This document shows, in pieces, positions 60,438 through 64,000 of a stretch of 64,000 bases of DNA. The first letter of the stretch is position 1. Each line of letters starts with the position of its first letter. Source of the DNA: Granulosicoccus antarcticus IMCC3135 (GTDB lineage: Bacteria > Pseudomonadota > Gammaproteobacteria > Granulosicoccales > Granulosicoccaceae); the NCBI RefSeq assembly GCF_002215215.1, contig NZ_CP018632.1, positions 6,568,501-6,632,500 of the forward strand, given 5' to 3'. Made by a program: the position numbers and the translations under genes. Below the pieces are notes generated by a model. The model was not told the origin of the DNA. It did no database searches and was given only the letters and a program-made list of their open reading frames with translations.

Positions 60438-62015
60438 TCAAGAACCAGTCACGGGTGTGGTGAGGTAAGGAAATGCGTTGTCAAACTGACCAGCATTCTG
60501 TGGCGCACCATCAGTGAAAGGCGCTGCACCGACTGGTGCATCTTCTGGTGTGCACAAGCCAAGGTTGTCACCACTGTCGCCAGCGGTACCGCTGCTATCC
60601 AGGTCTACACCAATGGGATGACACAAGGCACCCATCATGACTCGCAAGGCAATATCGGTAACATCATCACCCGGTCGACGACCATTTGGAAAACCGGCCA
60701 GATCGCCACCGGCAACACCCAGGTTGATTTGACTATCCATCGGCGTTGCAGCAATGCCGGTATTGAGTCGGATCATTTCTGAAGGTGTGACCGTAGACAT
60801 CTGATTGACACCAGGAAAGCCTGTCAAGAACGCTGTTACAAGATCCGTTCTTGGCAGATTGGACGGCGCAATGTTGGAGGTTGCACCTACTGCATCACGA
60901 AACAGAATATCCAGAATGGCTGGCAGAGTTGGTGATGTCACATAGGTAGCAAACTGACCATCATCCATCGGCTCGCTGACATTGAATCGATCCTTGTCAC
61001 GCAAACCGATAACCAGTTCGTTCACCAGAGGATTACTCAGGCGAGACAGCTGACGGTATTCACCCGTGTAATCAACGGGACGGCGATAGGTAGGATCCAG
61101 ACTGATGGTCTGTGTACTGCGAGCACTAGCCGTGGTCCAACCACCGATAACACCATTGCCATCACCCGTCAGACAGTCGGCATTGATTTCCAGTGCCAGT
61201 GTCGTGATGTTCTTGTTGGCAAGATCGTTACGAGCCGGATCATCTGGCAAGGCGCTTGCCAGAGGTGCAAAGTTCACCAGGTCGAAGACTTCAGCCAGCG
61301 CAACCGAGAAGCTCTCTTGACGCTGTCCAACGAATACGCGTGCATCCTGAGCACCCGCCGGGCATTGCTCGAACTGCACATCGTAATACACTTCACCCGT
61401 GTTGCTCAGGCTGCGCACATAGTTGTCATAGCCCTGTGGGAATGTCTTGCTACCGACATTATCGTACGGCTTTGAAAACAGACGCAGGCCAGAATCGGGA
61501 CGCACACCCCAGGCCGGAGACGCTGATCGGCGATCACCTTCTATCATGCCGACAAAGTAGGTCTCATTGACGTTCAAGACCGACTGGTTATCACCATTAC
61601 CCAGACTGCCGATGTTCTTCAATGCGACGGGAACAGAATTTTCGCCTATCTGAAGTTCAAAACCCTGGTCGCCATTAGCAAGACCATTATCGAAATCAAA
61701 CAGAAACGTGATGTCTTCCTGAGCGTCACCATCATTATCAATATGAATTTCGTAGATGGCTTCCGGGTCCATGGAAAAGTAGTTGGGGCCGCCGTAAACA
61801 TCCTGCAAAGGCTGGTAGTTGGCGATCAGTGTGACGTAGCCCTCTCTTCCCGGCTCATAGCTGGAGAACATGTAAAAGTCGGTTCCATCCAGCTTGGGAC
61901 GAGACTTGATGAAGGGTGCTTCGGCATGTGATGAGGCAATTGCCTGCCCACAGAGAATGGCACTGATCCCGGCAGACAGTGTCAGTACGTTGAAAATTCT
62001 GGATCTTACAGTCAT
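60438..62015 (-). CDS. DUF4331 periplasmic or extracellular protein
   Basis: 525 aa. The start at 62015 (MTVRSRIFNVLTLSAGISA) gives a signal peptide cleaved near AIASSHAEAPF. HAEAPFIKSRPKLDGTDFYMFSSYEPGR (in pieces, about 28-56) and VFVGQRQESFSVALAEVFDLVNF near 240-262 are the DUF4331 core; ALRVMMGALCHPIGVDLD near the end is also typical. The activity is unknown. It shares a divergent upstream region with an ECF sigma gene, a recurring neighbourhood for this family. Confidence 0.85.
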   Translation of the reverse strand: MTVRSRIFNVLTLSAGISAILCGQAIASSHAEAPFIKSRPKLDGTDFYMFSSYEPGREGYVTLIANYQPLQDVYGGPNYFSMDPEAIYEIHIDNDGDAQEDITFLFDFDNGLANGDQGFELQIGENSVPVALKNIGSLGNGDNQSVLNVNETYFVGMIEGDRRSASPAWGVRPDSGLRLFSKPYDNVGSKTFPQGYDNYVRSLSNTGEVYYDVQFEQCPAGAQDARVFVGQRQESFSVALAEVFDLVNFAPLASALPDDPARNDLANKNITTLALEINADCLTGDGNGVIGGWTTASARSTQTISLDPTYRRPVDYTGEYRQLSRLSNPLVNELVIGLRDKDRFNVSEPMDDGQFATYVTSPTLPAILDILFRDAVGATSNIAPSNLPRTDLVTAFLTGFPGVNQMSTVTPSEMIRLNTGIAATPMDSQINLGVAGGDLAGFPNGRRPGDDVTDIALRVMMGALCHPIGVDLDSSGTAGDSGDNLGLCTPEDAPVGAAPFTDGAPQNAGQFDNAFPYLTTPVTGS

Positions 62016-62457
62016 GAAGAGATTCCTTGTTTGGCTACCTGATGGTGCGAAGCTGCACCGGCAATGCAGAATGCTGAATTGGTTTTTGAAGTAACTGGCG
62101 CTATCAGAGAACTGACGGGCCCGACTCATTCACTATTTCTGCCTCTCACAAAGATCTACGTAGCGGCATGGAGAAAAAGATGCAGCCCGGGAAAATAAAT
62201 TTGAAAGAGCCTGAATAAAAGCTCGCATGCCCGGCAACTCACTTGGCAAACTCTTGTAAAAACACGAGGCCAGTCCATAGCTACCCCCTCCTGTATCGTG
62301 AGAGGATCAGGTATGACAGAGTGGGAAGGGTTCCTACCCAGCAATAACTACAATCACACTTCAAGTGCTGCCCATTGAAGGCGACAATACGAAGGCTTTG
62401 CAAAAAACATCAGTTCCGACTGCCTCTTTTTCCGCCACGACTGCGTACCTATCCAAC
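62016..62457. other. Intergenic region between the divergent DUF4331 and ECF sigma genes
   Basis: Up to 442 bp if the sigma factor starts at 62458, or 349 bp if it starts at the GTG at 62365. It should hold promoters for both directions, possibly ECF-type. I could not identify a repeated promoter motif or a strong hairpin in it. Confidence 0.45.
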
Positions 62458-63069
62458 ATGACTCACGGAAATACGACTGAGCAAGTTCCTGAACGTCACC
62501 GAATGCAACCGCTGGATGTCAATGATCAGCGCCTGAATGGTTTGATCGGAGCCTGTGCCACAGGTACCGAGAGTGCCTTCGAGCAACTGTACAAACTGAC
62601 CTCTTCACAATTGTTCGGTGTCCTCAGACGCATTCTCAAAACTGACGCACTGGCTGAAGAGGCCCTGCAGGATACCTATGTCAAGATCTGGAATAACGCA
62701 GAGCGATATCAGTCCGACAAGAGCGCACCCAGGACCTGGCTGGTCAGCATTGCCCGTAATCACGCCATTGATGTCCTGCGCAAGCGTCGTAGCAGAGAGG
62801 ATGTGGAATTGAATATGGACAGCGCCAGTATCGATACCATGCCCGACCGTGAGCAGCCAATGGATCAGCAGCTAGAGTCGTCACAACTTTTGAACTTGTG
62901 TCTGCAACAACTTTCCAGACCGGCCAGAGAGTGCGTCATACGCGCCTACTGCGAAGGCTTCTCGCAAGAGGAGTTGAGCCAGCGTTTGCAACGCCCGATC
63001 GGCACGGTCAAGAGTTGGATCCGTCGAAGTCTTGTTTCACTAAAGGACTGTCTTGATGACCACGCCTGA
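62458..63069 (+). CDS. ECF-type RNA polymerase sigma factor
   Basis: About 203 aa from the ATG at 62458. Region 2 (LIGACATGTESAFEQLY, then LAEEALQDTYVKIW, APRTWLVSIARNHAIDVLRKRR) and region 4 (LSRPARECVIRAYCEGFSQEELSQ, then RPIGTVKSWIRRSL) are complete. It is nearest in layout to the SigK/RpoE-like group paired with RskA-type anti-sigma factors. Earlier in-frame starts (GTG at 62365) would add 31 residues of no visible content. It overlaps the anti-sigma gene by 14 bp. Confidence 0.93.
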   Translation: MTHGNTTEQVPERHRMQPLDVNDQRLNGLIGACATGTESAFEQLYKLTSSQLFGVLRRILKTDALAEEALQDTYVKIWNNAERYQSDKSAPRTWLVSIARNHAIDVLRKRRSREDVELNMDSASIDTMPDREQPMDQQLESSQLLNLCLQQLSRPARECVIRAYCEGFSQEELSQRLQRPIGTVKSWIRRSLVSLKDCLDDHA

Positions 63070-63862
63070 TGAACAATGGTGGGAAGCCCAAGCGGGCGAG
63101 TATGTACTGGGCACCTTGCGCGGAGCCGAACGAGATGTCTTCGAAAAGATACTCGCAGTCGATGAGGAAGTACGGGGCAGAGTTGAACGCTGGCAGCAAC
63201 GCCTGAGCGATCTGGACGTACTGACGCTCCCGATACAGCCTCCCGACTACCTGCTGCCGGCTATAATGTCGCGCATAAGCGAGATCAACAATACAAGTTC
63301 TGGCAAGCAACAGAGTCTGACTTCTACCGAGCAACAGCACCGAGAAGAATCTGCTCGTCCAGAACCGTCTAAAAGTACGACTGGCCAACGTCTACGCAGT
63401 CTCTCAAACCGACGCTCCAATACGATCTGGAAGAGTGTCGCGGGGCTTGCAACAGCGGCAACGATTGCCATGGCAGCCTTTGTTTTACAGACTGTCAATC
63501 GTGACGTCGAATCTCTGAGTCCGATATTACAGACCGTCAGTGTCGTACAGAACGAACAAAAAGAAGCTATCTGGCTGCTGAGCACCCAATCGGGTACCAA
63601 CCAGCTGCAAGTGGTAGCTCTGACAGCACCGCCTGTCGAGGCCGATAAATCCTATCAACTATGGATGATCAAGCCGGACAATGCAGGCGTCAGCTCCGTC
63701 GGTTTGCTATCGCAGACTGAAGGCGAATCGCAAGCACTGACACTGCCGATCGGAACTGATCAGGCCCAGCTGTTCGCGGTCAGCCTGGAACCCAAAGGCG
63801 GCTCACCAGAGGCAGGCCCTACCGGACCTGTATTATTCCAAGGCACTATCATCAACTTGTGA
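63056..63862 (+). CDS. Anti-sigma factor, RskA/ZAS-like membrane protein
   Basis: 268 aa. The N-terminal sigma-binding region has WEAQAGEYVLGTLRGAERDVFE (about 8-30) and a helix with RVERWQQRLSDLD. A single membrane helix lies at about 125-145 (VAGLATAATIAMAAFVLQ). The periplasmic C-terminal domain matches RskA, with EADKSYQLWMIKPDNAGVSSVGLL, then AQLFAVSLEPKGGSPEAGPTGPVL. It holds the adjacent ECF factor at the membrane until a signal releases it. The ATG at 63056 lies inside the sigma gene. Confidence 0.92.
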   Translation: MTTPDEQWWEAQAGEYVLGTLRGAERDVFEKILAVDEEVRGRVERWQQRLSDLDVLTLPIQPPDYLLPAIMSRISEINNTSSGKQQSLTSTEQQHREESARPEPSKSTTGQRLRSLSNRRSNTIWKSVAGLATAATIAMAAFVLQTVNRDVESLSPILQTVSVVQNEQKEAIWLLSTQSGTNQLQVVALTAPPVEADKSYQLWMIKPDNAGVSSVGLLSQTEGESQALTLPIGTDQAQLFAVSLEPKGGSPEAGPTGPVLFQGTIINL

Positions 63863-63872
63863 GCAAACTCTC

Positions 63873-64000
63873 TTGAGTCTTTTGCAAAACATCAAGGCAA
63901 TACCAGTGCCTGCGCTGGTATTGTCCGCCCTTCTGGCCAGTCACTCAGGCATTGTGACGGCCCATGAATACTGGCTGGACCCGGTTGATGCCCAGTGGCA
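63873..64000 (+). CDS. DUF4198-like secreted protein, truncated by the window edge
   Basis: Starting at TTG (63873), 10 bp after the anti-sigma stop, the frame is open to the end of the window. Residues 1-31 look like a signal peptide (ALVLSALLASHSGIVTAH), followed by HEYWLDPVDAQW, the start typical of DUF4198 proteins of metal or nickel/cobalt import and periplasmic families. Only 42 codons are visible, so the call is tentative; it fits a target of the sigma/anti-sigma pair. Confidence 0.45.
   Translation, partial: MSLLQNIKAIPVPALVLSALLASHSGIVTAHEYWLDPVDAQW

Overview
The window reads as a chromosomal segment of a free-living gammaproteobacterium, probably a marine or aquatic heterotroph. 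IscR, SufE, CysI/CysJ, NhaA, GltX and GloB are all of proteobacterial type. The rest is rich in sugar ABC transporters, LysR-EamA pairs, Ser/Asp-rich lipoproteins and secreted proteins. Granulosicoccus-like bacteria would fit, but that name is a guess. I see no rRNA, CRISPR array, intact IS element, prophage or plasmid gene. The only RNA gene I find is tRNA-Ala(GGC).

Layout. 1-4700: end of sufE, iscR with an IscR-type operator, a leader region with two inverted DnaA boxes, DUF3291, a VWA lipoprotein-like gene, a YccF membrane protein, then a stretch of decayed gene fragments (EamA, GntR FCD, FAD oxidoreductase). 4775-6004: nhaA. 6197-15558 (minus strand): one nine-gene operon for uptake and breakdown of a sugar or sugar acid. 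It encodes an ABC importer, a GMC oxidoreductase with its small subunit, an aldehyde dehydrogenase, an enolase-superfamily dehydratase/cycloisomerase, DgoK and DgoA. 16154-20826 (plus strand): a second complete sugar ABC importer. The two divergent operons are driven from a 595-bp spacer that carries the same 41-bp promoter-operator module twice, once facing each way. This is the strongest candidate for an undescribed system here: one regulon made of two importers and an oxidative route ending in 2-keto-3-deoxygalactonate.

20.8-40 kb is accessory in character: a secreted protein of unknown function, two divergent LysR-EamA pairs, a BvgS-like hybrid kinase with two periplasmic solute-binding domains, a b561-type cytochrome, DUF2270, a coupled gene pair that could be an effector and its cognate lipoprotein, a transglutaminase-like protein, a second hybrid kinase, an FMN reductase, an orphan FliD-like protein and lipoproteins. 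40-46.4 kb holds a LysE-family exporter, a 157-bp MITE-like palindromic element, the assimilatory sulfite reductase genes cysJ and cysI behind a 1-Cys peroxiredoxin, and a cupin gene flanked by three near-identical palindromes. 46.6-46.9 kb has tRNA-Ala plus a 23-bp duplicate of its 3' end.

47-64 kb: a secreted multi-Fn3 SASA-type esterase with a coupled membrane protein; a CBS protein, GloB, an inositol monophosphatase-family enzyme and a YtoQ-like protein; two TauE/SafE exporters; azoreductase; glutathionyl-hydroquinone reductase and an SDR; GltX; a PP2C phosphatase; and a stress-type locus with a lipoprotein, DUF4331, an ECF sigma factor, an anti-sigma factor and the start of a DUF4198-like gene cut by the window edge.
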